Assembly: GCF_964355755.1 (NCBI RefSeq)
Contig: NC_092674.1
Span: forward strand, 27,950,001-28,014,000
DNA length: 64,000 nucleotides
Direction: 5' to 3'
From: Antedon mediterranea
Lineage: Eukaryota; Echinodermata; Crinoidea; Comatulida; Antedonidae
The notes under the pieces: generated by a model
Databases searched by the model: none
What the model saw: only the letters and a program-made list of their open reading frames with translations
What the model was told of the DNA's origin: nothing
Position numbers and translations under genes: made by a program
Part shown: positions 41,225 to 52,834 of the stretch, one piece after another
Position numbering within the stretch: the first letter of the stretch is position 1
Layout of the letters: the number at the start of each line of letters is the position of its first letter

Positions 41225-44200
41225 ATGGGGTCGGAAAATGAATTAACAGAGGTAATTATTCGTTAAAATGTATTACTATTGTTTTACTACGTTACAGGGA
41301 TGTAATTTTAGCCAAACTCGCATCCTTTCTTGTCCCACACCGCTATTTAGCCTGCTTGATTAGGCTAGGCTTACCTGCCCTCTCTCTCTCTCTAGTAGGC
41401 CTAGTAGTAGATAGATGCTAGTTCTGGAATCGATGCGTTTGCTTGCCTGATTTATTATATTCTGGCCTAGGCCTGTATGATCTAGGCATAGAAATAGTTA
41501 TGTACAGTATACTCTATTATTTAAATTATCCTTATACATAATATTGTATGCATAAAATGCATCCATATTTTTATTGCCAGTTGATTTGATGCTGGCCTTT
41601 GTTTATTGTTTTTTTTTTTATTGTCTTATTAAATTGAAAAAACATCAATTTAAAATAAAAATTTTAAAAAATAAAATGTGTTTTTTTTTAAGTCACAACT
41701 TGGAGCAGTCGAGGAGTTAAGGTCACGGTTTTTCCTGGCTTGTGAAGGTAAGTTCTTCAATTGAATTGTAATTGTTTTATCATAACTATTTCCAATGCAT
41801 ATTATTTTTTTATGATGACCTTTTAAAATACAGTATTTTTTTTCACCTGTTTTAACTGTAAGTTTTATTTAATTCTACCTTCCAGAAACAGTCCCAGTAT
41901 ACTATATGTTTCATGATCAATTATTTTAAAATTATGCCTTAATAATTAAAGAATCTTCCTTTATTATTTTCAGACACAACATTTGCTAGCGAGTTTGACG
42001 AGCGGGATTTGGAACGTTTGGGCTACGATGATTGGTGGGTGTATAATTTCTTCCTCGTGGGAAAAAGCAAGATCGATACAGCCCTGCAGAAGATCACAAA
42101 TTCTTTTCGCTGGCGAAAAGAATTTGGAGTAAATGGTAATTGATTTATTTATGCAAACAATATTTGTTTTTTTGGGATAATAAATTTAGAAACATGTTGT
42201 TTTTAGAAAGAGTTTCACTTTAAAGAAGACAATTGATTTCTGAATATTGGTCATGCCTGATGTAATTGTGCAAAATATTTCCACTTTCTGTTGTCAACAG
42301 ATTGATAATAACAAAGTACCAGTATATTAAATTTAAACTCTTGTTCATATTGAGGCATTTACAGAAAAAGGTAATTTTGTCAATTTTCATAATTTACGAA
42401 AAAGTAAATTCTCCCAATTCTGGCCGAGTATGTCTGTTTTTTCAAGAAATGGTGATATTCTCAAAACTTTTTTTAATGCTGAAAAAGAATATGGGAACTT
42501 TTGGACCTCAAGATAAGACTGGTTTTGTAAAGTCAACTGTATTTAAAAAAATACACATTTATTTGTTGTTCTTATACAGATATCACAGAGGAAAGTTTTT
42601 CCGCTGAAGCACATGAGAAGGGAGCCGCCTACCCACATGGTAAAGACAAAGAAGGACGAACTATATGTAAGTGTGTGTTGTATACAAAAATACAAAATCA
42701 CTGATATCTTTTATCATATTATTATTTATTATAAAGCTCTGTCTACACTATCAAACTTTATGTAACTACAAAATGTGATGTGCCCATATAAGGACATGAC
42801 AATGTCATATCACTACCATAGTTGGGCATATCACTACCATATTTGGGCACACTTTTTTTTGTCAGACTAGTTTGATAGCGTAGGCAGAGCTTAATAATAA
42901 CAAACACTGATAAAATTTAATGTTTTCGATAGACAATGTGATTCCAAAATGAAATAATTTAAGGTTGTACGAAAAACAACCAGAACATCAAAAGTAATAG
43001 ATTTACATAGACAACAAATACTTACTTTTATGTTTTTATGTTCCAATATGTTAAAGGTCAACTTCCATTCTCTATAATATCATTATTAAAAAAACCAAAG
43101 ACTGTCCATAGTTATTATCTTAAGAACTCAAATTTACTTTATGTTCCTTTTGTAAGACTTAGCAAAAGCCAATTTTTTATTACAGTTCATGGACCTAAAT
43201 TATGGAATAACTTAAAAGAGAATCTAAAAAAATGTGAAAATGCAAAAATATTCAGACATCAAATTAAGTTTAATTATTTGGAAAATTATCATTCATAAAT
43301 ATACTATTATTATTATGCCAATTTTACCTAATTTGTACACATTTTTATTTTGTATTTGTGTTTTGTTGGGTCTTTCTGAGACAGGCCTTGGCCTCTAAGT
43401 CTGATCCAAATTAATGAAATCATTATTTGTTTATATTGTTTACATTGTTTAAGTTTTCATTAATTGAATAAATGTGAAATGAATGAATGAATATTCTCAA
43501 ACCTTTTTTTTTAGTGTGGTTTGATGTAAAATTGCATAATAAGAAAATCCCAGGCCAGACAGAGAAAGCTAAACGGTACTTGGTGTACTGGTTAGAGAAA
43601 CTACAGCGAGAATATCCATCGGAAAAGATAACAGTGTTAGAGGATATGTCAGGAGCGGGTGTCTCTAATATGGTGAGTATGCATACTAAAATGAAAGGGA
43701 GCTTGTCAAAATTATTTTACTGCAGTAAATATATTTTGTTTACCTGTAAATATTTGTTGTTATTGTGGTGACTGGCTTATAAACTTCTACATTTAAACAA
43801 CCTTAAACTCTGTTTACACTAACAAATCTTATAACAAAAAAATGTGATGTGCCCAAATATGGTAGTGATATGACATCATCATATACAGTACAGAATGTTA
43901 TTGCATTTCTAGAAAGTAGTGTTTTTAAATTTTCAAACCAACAGCAAATACATAACTCCAATTCATTTAAATTCCAACATTTCATTGCATTCTGGTACCA
44001 GACCAAAGCTCTGTAAACATGATGTGCCCATATATGGACATGATGACGTCACATCACCACCATATTTGGGCACATCCCATTTGATAGTGTAGACAGAGCT
44101 TAAGAAAACATTTGGGGCAAGTTTGGGTGTTTTGTTTTAGGAGAATTTACCATAAATTATATTTTTTTTATAGGATCTGGAAGTTGTGAAGTTTAAGATT

Positions 44201-47200
44201 CGTTGTTTTGAGGAATATTTTCCTTTTCTAGTTGGTAAGTTTTTATTATTTACTTTTTTCCATTTCCATTCTTTATTTTCAAAAAGTTTAAAAAAAATAA
44301 CAAATATGCAACCTTATTATGAAAGTGAAAGAAACTAGATACTGAAACAATGTCTTTCCTTATTACATTTGGATACAATGTATCATTGGAAATGTAATTA
44401 AAAACGCTGTATCATCGCTTCCTCCTTCCAGTTTGGATTCTAGTCAATTATGTAAATTAATATTATTGGTGTAATAACCTTGTCAACAAAATTGAACAAT
44501 AAGAATAATTCATTGTTTCTGTTTTTATAGACATGTTGTTTATCTATGAAATGGCATGGATACTAAATGGTAAGTTAAATAATATTTTCCTGATTGTGCT
44601 GATAAAGAAAAACAATTAATAATACTGTATGTCCTATGATATGTTCCACCACCCCCCCCCCCCCCCGCCCATCATTACGAGGGGTGGGACTATACATGGG
44701 AATACCCTCGTGCAGGAACAAATATGATTAGTATAGCATTTCTAACTGACTAGAGAGAGGCCTAAAAGACCAAAAGTCCAAAAGTAACTATACCTGGGGA
44801 TATGCCTGTTTGTGAAATCAGACATAAAGTAGGAGGTGGGTTATACCCTAAGTGGGATTATACCCTAAGTGGGATTATACCCTAAGTGGGATTATACCCT
44901 AAGTGGGATTATACCCTAAGTGGGATTATACCCTAAGTGGGATTATACCCTAAGTGGGATTATACCCTAAGTGGGATTATACCCTAAGTGGGATTATACC
45001 CTAAGTGGGTTATACCCTAAGTGGGATTATACCCTAAGTGGGATTATACCCTAAGTGGGATTATACCATAAGTGGGATTATACCCTAAGTGGGATTATAC
45101 CATAAGTGGGATTATACCCTAAGTGGGATTATACCCTAAGTGGGATTATACCCTAAGTGGGTTATACCCTAAGTGGGATTATACCCTAAGTGGGATTATA
45201 CCCTAAGTGGGATTATACCCTAAGTGGGATTATACCATAAGTGGGATTATACCCTAAGTGGGATTATACCCTAAGTGGGATTATACCATAAGTGGGATTA
45301 TACCATAAGTGGGATTATACCCTAAGTGGGATTATACCCTAAGTGGGATTATACCCTAAGTAAGATTATACCCTAAGTGGGATTATACCCTAAGTGGGAT
45401 TATACCCTAAGTGGGATTATACCCTAAGTGGGATTATACCCTAAGTGGGATTATACCCTAAGTGGGATTATACCCTAAGTGGGATTATACCCTAAGTGGG
45501 ATTATACCCTAAGTGGGATTATACCCTAAGTGGGATTATACCCTAAGTGGGATTATACCCTAAGTGGGATTATACCCTAAGTGGGATTATACCCTAAGTG
45601 GGATTATACCCTAAGTGGGATTATACCCTAAGTGGGATTATACCCTAAGTGGGATTATACCCTAAGTGGGATTATACCCAAAGATATACGGAAATCAAAT
45701 CAAAATGTAGATCATTTAGATCAGAAACTGGTTATTTGTCACTCACCCACGGACAGTAGTAGTTTTTAATAGACAAATATTTAAATACTTAGAAAAAACC
45801 ACTTAAATGTTAGTGGTGTATACTGTTAATGTGTTGCCGTATTTATCAATCACACTTGGGCTAAGGAAACAATTTTCTTATCTAGTGAATACCAGTGAAA
45901 AAAAGTGAAATACTTACTTTCTATTTAAAGGAAAGGTGTGTTTGGTGAATGCTGCCACTGTTGACACATATTTACCAATCCCACTCGGGCTATTTACCAA
46001 TCACACTTGGACTAAGGGAAAAATTCTCCTGTCTACTGAATACCACTTAAGTGAAATACTTCCTTATTGAAACCAGAGGAAATGTTTTCACTTTTAAAAT
46101 TTCTTCCTATCTTTGGGGAAAAGTATGATTGTTGAATGCAACCAAATAAATAGTTTTACTTTTGTCTCCTTGCAGCAATATGGAAGATAGTTGAAAAGCT
46201 TCTGTCAGAAGAAGCCAAGAGTCATATCAAGTTTATTCGAAAGGGAGATATTAAAACATACATTGAGGCTTCCACTCTTCCAGCTCACATGGGAGGAACA
46301 GTAAGTTGACTGTAGCTAATCCATTTAATAATAATATTAATACTGTATTAATTTCTGATGACATTATGTAGTGATATTTTTTCAATTGAGTAAATAGTAA
46401 TGGGAATTATTTTGCCGCTGGAATGATTTTCTTTCTGGTTTATGATTAATTTAATGATTGATTGAATTTATAAATTTGATTGAATACAGTATTACATTTG
46501 ATTACTGATCAAATTGAATGAATAATACATTCATTTAATTAATTATAGATGAATTTATTGATAAAAATTGTTTAAATTTGTTTTGTATTATTGATAAATA
46601 AATCTGATTTGAAGAGCGATATAGTTATTTAATTTAATGTCTAATTTATAAGTTTAATGTTTAAGTTTATTAATAAAAGAATTTATTTATTTAAAAACTG
46701 CTATTGAAATTAAAATGTTTTGTGTTTCTTTTTAAGGACACCTTTAAATGGGAGTACAAACCAAGAAGTAAAGAATTTGATGAATTCCAGTCAATATTAT
46801 ACACAGAAGATTTACAAGAGTTAACTGATAGAAAAGATGATACATTAACTAATGGACAACATCCTGCAGGAACATCAACCAATGGGATGAATTCTAACAA
46901 CTCGCCTTCTCATAAAAAACAATCAACTAACATTAAAAAATCAAATCTAGAATCCCCAACTGGAGATGCCAGTGTTAGAAAAGACAATTGTGAGATACAG
47001 TCTTCAACAGCCAATCGTATGCAGAATAAGCAGTCAACAGCCACTGGGGACAGTTCTAGTAGTAGATTAACTAACGCTAACAGTATTGTTGATGATAATT
47101 TTCAAGTTGCTACACCGTTAGAAAGTGACCTATTAACACGGAGAGTGAAGCAAGCAAGACCCAAAAATGGAATTATTCAGGAGAGACCAAAAAAGGTGTG

Positions 47201-50200
47201 TTTAAAAAGCATTTAAGTAATTATTTATATTTAAAGTTCATTTTATATGAATGTTATTTAATAGCATGTTTTTTTTTTACTAATATTTCTTCTACTTCTT
47301 TCTTAAATTAATTACCGGTAATTTTATCTTTTCTAATTATTTCTATTTCTACAATAGAGTACCTTTTTGGGACACTACTTTGTCACTTTCTTGTGAAATG
47401 AACACTGGATGTGGCCAACCCCTATTCTAGGGACACCCCTCCTAAGGGGTCATTTTGTTGTATCCCAAAGTTGTCCTCTTAAGAATGTGTACTGTAGTTA
47501 CACTCACTAATTTTTAATTAATTTATCTTTTTATATATAGTACTAATGGCAGCATGTTTGTTTTTGTAATTTTCTTTATTTAAACTTTTCTTGTAGCTTG
47601 CATATTCCAACTCGTATAACTCAAAGGTCGGTTTTTAATTTCTGTTTGTCGCACGCTTTTAAATTTAGTTATTTATATTTGTATTTTCATCTTCTGTCTG
47701 CATTTTAATTTGAAATCGTTCTTAGAAAAATGATAAAAAAAAAGAATTTATTATGGTATATTAAATAGTTTTTCAATTGTATATATTATTCATACAGTCT
47801 ATTGATGCAAACTATGCATCAACTAATAAATGCATTATATCAGATTTTTGAATAATGATATGAAGCAATTATTGATTTATTATTAACTTATTTCTGCATT
47901 TTAGGTTCAATTTGCCGAGAGTGAAACGGAGGAAGTTACGCGAAAAAAGCTTAATGAACAAAACAAAGGGGTACGTTTTTAATCAATTCTGTTGTGTTTG
48001 CTGTGTGCTGTACTGTACATTATTGATAGCTTTTGATGCTACTATACTCTACTGTATATTAATTGATGAAATCTTTGTCATTCATCCATACTGTATATTT
48101 GCTTTGACTATTCTAACCCAGAACACGCAGACACACTTTTGCTGACCGGTCATTCTCTTGCACAGCTCCATCCTTATGGAATACTCTTCCACCATCAATC
48201 AAGAATACCAATTCTATTGACATTTTCAAACCATTGCTGAAAACCCATCTTTCGCATAGCTGTATATGAAATGACGTAATTGCCACCTTGTTTCGAACCT
48301 TGTGGTCGTAGTGCTTTAGAGAAAATTTATTTTGGTTAAGCGCTATACAAAAGACAATTATTATTATTATTATGACTCATTATTTTTTTCTCATTTCAGT
48401 TACGGTTACTCCGGCGTTTAAAATCAAAGGATGCACACGTCGGACCCCTCATAACAATCTCGTAAGTTTATTTTATTTTTCTATGTTTTTTAAGATTCTT
48501 ATATTAAAGCCATACTGGTAGTAATATTCAGTATACCAGTATTTTGAAAAATGCTGGCAGTGTAATTTCCTAGCATACTACTGTAAAAAGAAAATGATCG
48601 TAAATCAAACATCTTGCCGACCAACAACTCAAATTTAATTAAATCCTGGTTAAATTTGTTCTCTTTTTGTTTTGAATGTTTTATATACTATCCGAAATAA
48701 TGCAAATGAATGAATAATTTTGTTCCTATTTTTTGTGTATATTCAGGCCTGGAGAACAACTTGAATTTTCCTTGAACCTATCAAAAAACGAAGAGCCATC
48801 TCTGGAGCTGTGTGCAAGAATATCATTACAAAATACAAGAGATCACACAGTAGCATTTAAGGTAACATTTGATATCAAATCCTATCTTCAATTTAAAAAC
48901 AACAATTTTATGGTATTTACGTTCATATTTTGATATTTGATAGGTGAAAACAACCAGCCCGGACAGGTACAAAGTAAAACCAAGTGCTGGCCCTATCAAA
49001 CCAAATGCTAGTGTCAACATAAATGTGTATATTAGTACAAGTAAGTTAAGAATTGTGTCTACTTACAGATATGTTTAGTTAAAAGAATTTTATGACCAAC
49101 AGACAGACAGACCAGTATTATGATGTATTTTTTGTGTAATACTAAAGCTCTGTCTATATTATGTGACAAAAAAATGATTATTTCATACTGTATCACTACC
49201 ATATTTAAGCATACCACTACCATATTTAGGCATACCACTACCATATTTAGGCATACCACTACCATATTTAAGCATACCACTACCATATTTAGGCACATCA
49301 CACTAGTTTGATAGTGTAGACAGAGCTTAATATTTATAATTTCTCGTCACAAGTTCACAAGGAAGCAATTTCAAATGACAAGTTTCTCGTGATGTCAACT
49401 GAGCTACATGAAGTGATCAGAGTTCCTGCGGAAATGACAGAATTCTGGAAGAAAGTATCGAAAGAAAAGATCATGGAGCACAGGTGAGTGAAAGAAAAAG
49501 AATGTATTAACCAGTTCTTTAATGGTGAAAGAAAGAGTGTAGGGGAAAGAAATCGGTGGAGCAAAAACATTTGTAATGTGCACTAAAAATTTATATGTAT
49601 ATAGATGTAATTATTGACTGTGATAACCTATGATCACTGTCAACTTTGGTAGCGCCTTGAGCACTTCTAGTGGATATGTGGTCTTTATAAATTATTATTA
49701 TTATTTCACTAACAATTTTTTCCGTGTGTATTTAAAATGTTGTGTGTTTTATCCACATTTTTTTTTAAAGGTTAACATGTGCATATGTGCCGGCAGAGGA
49801 AGAGAAAGAAAAGATACCACAGGATCCCAGTATAGCTCTTAACAAACGAATACTGCAACTCAACGAAAAGGTAACCTTATGTGAATTATAGGATTTAAAA
49901 TGTGTCTGTATTGGGTGAGGAACATGCATGGTATTTCAGGTTTCATTTGATGTTTAACAAGTTTGTCTGTTTTCTCTTGTTCTATACATTTTTACCTACT
50001 GTTATACATAGAGACGCAACGCAAGGACTTAACACAACGTAAGTGATTTGACTTATTACAAGCAATATATTATTTAACAGCCGCTTGTCATTGGTCAATT
50101 CGCTTGCGCTGCATCTACGCGCTTGCATCTACGTGCTTGCAGTGTGTCTATAGTGGGAACCAAGCTTTATAAATAAATGTATAACAGTGGGTAAAAATGC

Positions 50201-50458
50201 AATAAATTTTCGGAAGGATAAATAAAGATAATTTGAATGTACTATTCATTTTGATAGATAACCACACTGACTGAGCTTACAACAGAACAGCATAGTGCAC
50301 TGCAACAGAAATTCAACAGAATCTTAATTCTGTTAATACTGATATCATTACTGATGATGTACTTTATACTGACTGTACCAGGAAACAGCTCGGAGGCTGT
50401 CTCACATTCCTGTCCAAGTCAACACCAAGTATACACTGACACTAATAGTAATTCCTAA
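41225..50458 (+). CDS. MOSPD2: MOSPD2-like ER tether (CRAL-TRIO, MSP domain, C-terminal anchor), 17 exons, 657 aa
   Basis: MOSPD2 sits in the ER membrane and binds FFAT-motif partners on other organelles through its MSP domain. Exons: 41225-41251, 41693-41747, 41974-42135, 42580-42666, 43515-43672, 44174-44234, 44531-44569, 46176-46300, 46737-47195, 47597-47626, 47905-47970, 48400-48461, 48747-48861, 48944-49040, 49354-49483, 49771-49870, 50258-50458 (1974 nt with stop, phases consistent). The N-terminal part is CRAL-TRIO-like (ITNSFRWRKEFGVND; VLEDMSGAGVSNMDLE; STLPAHMGG). Exon 9 encodes a 153-aa polar, Ser/Asn-rich linker. The MSP domain spans about residues 436-560 (LEFSLNLSKNEEPSLELC; YKVKPSAGPIKPNASV). 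A membrane helix lies at about 612-632. The human protein, about 518 aa as I recall, is shorter, mainly in the linker. The 30-nt exon 10 (donor GTCGGT) is the least certain. Confidence 0.92.
42735..42891. mobile_element. Foldback MITE family 1, copy 12, with TAA target duplication
   Basis: Left AGCTCTGTCTACACTATC, right GATAGCGTAGGCAGAGCT; flanked by TAA at 42732-42734 and 42892-42894. In MOSPD2 intron 4. Confidence 0.9.
43038..43495 (+). mobile_element. 3' fragment of a CR1/L2-like LINE
   Basis: An open stretch 43038-43298 encodes a piece typical of the end of LINE reverse transcriptases: LYVPFVRLSKSQFF, then HGPKLWNNLKENLKKC, then a short helix. Past the stop are about 180 bp of 3' sequence ending in (TGAA)n near 43480, as in L2/CR1 tails. 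5'-truncated, in MOSPD2 intron 4. Confidence 0.7.
43806..43890. mobile_element. Foldback MITE family 1, copy 13a (truncated)
   Basis: Left half only (ACTCTGTTTACACTAAC, then CCCAAATATGGTAGTGATAT and CATCATCATAT). In MOSPD2 intron 5. Confidence 0.65.
44007..44100. mobile_element. Foldback MITE family 1, copy 13b (short)
   Basis: AGCTCTGTAAACATGATGTG at the left and GATAGTGTAGACAGAGCT at the right, only 94 bp. It may be a separate insertion or, with copy 13a, the two halves of one copy split by 116 bp of other sequence. Confidence 0.7.
44832..45680. repeat. 17-bp satellite in MOSPD2 intron 7, about 50 copies
   Basis: Unit GTGGGATTATACCCTAA repeated almost perfectly for about 850 bp; occasional variants are TACCATAA for TACCCTAA, one TAAGTAAGA, and two units lacking AT of GGATTA. 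Preceded by a poly-C tract near 44650. The unit contains CCCTAA, but the 17-bp period shows it is not telomeric. Confidence 0.97.
48115..48375 (+). mobile_element. 3' fragment of a LINE with ATT tail
   Basis: Frame CACACTTTTGCTGACCGGTC onwards reads HTFADRSFSCTAPSLWNTLP (one frameshift not needed) and IDIFKPLLKTHLSH, typical of the C-terminus of LINE reverse transcriptases. It is followed by TTAAGCGCTATACAAAAGAC and (ATT)n. In MOSPD2 intron 11. Confidence 0.75.
49146..49327. mobile_element. Foldback MITE family 1, copy 14, with expanded internal array
   Basis: Ends AGCTCTGTCTATATTATG and GATAGTGTAGACAGAGCT, flanked by TAA at 49143-49145 and 49328-49330. Contains five tandem units of the type CACTACCATATTTAGGCATAC. 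Ends 24 bp before MOSPD2 exon 15. Confidence 0.9.
49652..49710 (+). repeat. LINE-type 3' tail fragment
   Basis: AGCGCCTTGAGCACTTCTAG followed by a TTATAAATTATTATT end, in MOSPD2 intron 15. Same type as 8878-8948. Confidence 0.5.
50012..50171. mobile_element. Foldback MITE family 2, decayed copy
   Basis: Carries ACGCAACGCAAGGACTTAAC at the left and AGTGGGAACCAAGCTTTAT at the right with CATTGGTCAATTCGCTTGCG between, matching the copy at 62137. Left terminus lost. In the last MOSPD2 intron. Confidence 0.7.
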
Positions 50459-50659
50459 CTATAATAAATAGCTTTAATATCATATATATGTACGTATAAC
50501 CGTTTGTATTACTAATATTTTCTTTACATAAACTATTTTCAATTTTTATGTACTGTATATGTGAAGTGTTGTTTGTAAGGATATTGAATCTGGACATGAT
50601 AGAGTTTTTGTTCCTACAGTCTGATGCGATAAGAAATGCTGTAGGGGCTGTGTCGTAGA

Positions 50660-51416
50660 GGCTAAACCCTGAGGTACACATCACTAGGTCACCACACATT
50701 ACCAGGTCACCACACATCACAAGGTCACCATACTTCACCAGGTCACCACACATCACCAGGTCACCACACATCACCAGGTCACCACACATCACCAGGTCAC
50801 CACACATCACCAGGTCACCACAAATCACCAGGTCACCACAAATCACCAGGTCACCACAAATCACCAGGTCACCACAAATCACCAGGTCACCACACATCAC
50901 CAGGTCACCACACATCACCAGGTCACCACACTTCACCAGGTCACCACACTTCACCAGGTCACCACACATCACCAGGTCACCACAAATCACCAGGTCACCA
51001 CACATCACTAGGTCACCACACATCACCAGGTCACCACACATTACCAGGTCACCACACTTCACCAGGTCACCACAAATCACCAGGTCACCACACATCACTA
51101 GGTCACCACACATCACCAGGTCACCACACATTACCAGGTCACCACACTTCAAAAGGTCACCACACATCACAAGGTCACCACACATCACCAGGTCACCACA
51201 CATCACCAGGTCACCACACATTACCAGGTCACCACATTTCAAAAGGTCACCACACATCACAAGGTCACCACACATCACCAGGTCACCACACATCACCAGG
51301 TCACCACACATCACCAGGTCACCACACATCACAAGGTCACCATACTTCACCAGGTCACCACACATCACAAGGTCACCACACATCACAAGGTCACCACACT
51401 TCACCAGGTCACCACG
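50660..51416. repeat. 18-bp satellite just downstream of MOSPD2, about 42 copies
   Basis: Unit CACCAGGTCACCACACAT in tandem for about 750 bp, with recurring variants (ACAAGG, CACTTCACC, CACAAATC, TTACC) arranged in patterns that suggest higher-order duplication. It starts about 200 bp after the MOSPD2 stop and may lie in its 3' UTR. Because 18 is a multiple of three, the minus strand is open for 320 codons (repeat Cys-Gly-Asp-Leu-Val-Met); this is not read as a gene. Confidence 0.97.
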
Positions 51417-52834
51417 ATAATCTTAATTAAATTTGTGATGTCCTTTAGTGTATCATCATTGTGTGGATGTGTTTGATATTTAACCTCAAAGTAAAAAGCT
51501 TGTCTTTCAAAATGTAAATAATATTAAGGTCTTCTTGTCAAGTCCGGACTGTCTGTGTTCGAATCCGGTAACCGTCAACATTTTTTGCTTGAATTTTGTA
51601 CTTAACCATCGCGTTTAACTATTTTTGATCAATGAATCAGATTTGTAACTATTTTATATTCGATAACGCTTTAATGTTATTACATATGCAAGCTTTTAAA
51701 AACTCAATTTTACACTCTTGAGTGCAAAAGTGCTCGGGAAAATATTTTCAGAAGGTTTCGTATTTGTATTGGACCTAACCATACAAAAATACCCAACATA
51801 AAACTGTTAGAATGTTACATTTTATATACACAATATGTTTATTTTTAAATATTATTAATATGTAAAAATGTATTCATCCTCCAATTGTTCACGATTCATA
51901 TAGTAATTTATGCGAAACGTATTTTTAGTGCAATTTTATAAGACTATTTCAGCTTAGGTTTTAATTATTGTTTTGTTTTACTATATATTACTAAATATTA
52001 ATATTTTGTTGTATATACGATGTGATATCGGTTTGGTTTTCAGTCTCACCGATTTTTGTACTATTCTATCAATTGAATCCATTTTGTAGTGCATTAAACA
52101 AATTATTTGAATGTTCAGTTTGATAGAGTACATGGACTAAACTACACAGCATTCATATCTACACTTTTAATAAATATTTTTATCTACATGCGTTAATTTG
52201 CCAAAGATACGCTATTTTCTGCTTATGAACTAAAGCTGAACATTTACCTTTAACCTTTATGCAATTTATAATTTAGTTTAGCGCTTTAAAGATCTTATTA
52301 TTTATTTGATTACAAAAGTTGGTTTAGAATAATATACATTTAGCCTATTGGACCTTTTCTATCACATGACTCCGGAATAGTTAAGTTATGATGTAAACTC
52401 AGTTTAATATGTTTTGTTATCGATTGCACCGATAATTACATTATTATTACTTAATCTCATATAAAAGTAATAAATCATGGATTATTAATTATACACCGTA
52501 TTACAGACCTATTACATTTTTACAGTTGTTTGTAAAAATAATACTTTTGTCTATCTATATTCACGAATGTTCGTATTATTAGAAACTGCTCTCTCCGCCG
52601 CCGCCAGATTTCTGCGTATTGAACCATTTCCGAATCGGACAACGCACTGTGGCACGCGCGCACATCGTTTCCGATTTGTGTTGGTACGCGCGCGTTTTAC
52701 TAGTGAATGCGGGTCAAATTGTACTATGGAAACGGCAATAATAAACATTCAATTGAACAGCTGAAACGAAGAAGTTCGTTTTATACTGACCACATCTGCT
52801 ATTATTAACTAGAAATCTAAGAGAAAATTAAAAA
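51417..52834. other. Spacer and promoter upstream of the 328-aa gene
   Basis: 51420-52540 is AT-rich with no recognised gene. 52570-52740 is a GC-rich patch (CGCCGCCGCC, CGCGCGCAC, GTACGCGCGCG), suggesting a promoter or first exon for the gene starting at 52835. Confidence 0.4.

Noticed and set aside
44832-45680. Telomere-like DNA because of CCCTAA
   Set aside because: The hexamer occurs once per 17-bp unit and never in tandem; the array is an intronic minisatellite.
50442-51404. Minus-strand 320-codon open frame of Cys-Gly-Asp-Leu-Val-Met repeats
   Set aside because: It is the translation of the 18-bp satellite; the period divisible by three explains the lack of stops.
51535-51590. Possible tRNA gene from a GTTCGAATCC B-box-like motif
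   Set aside because: No A box or acceptor stem at the right spacing upstream; not foldable as a tRNA by eye.
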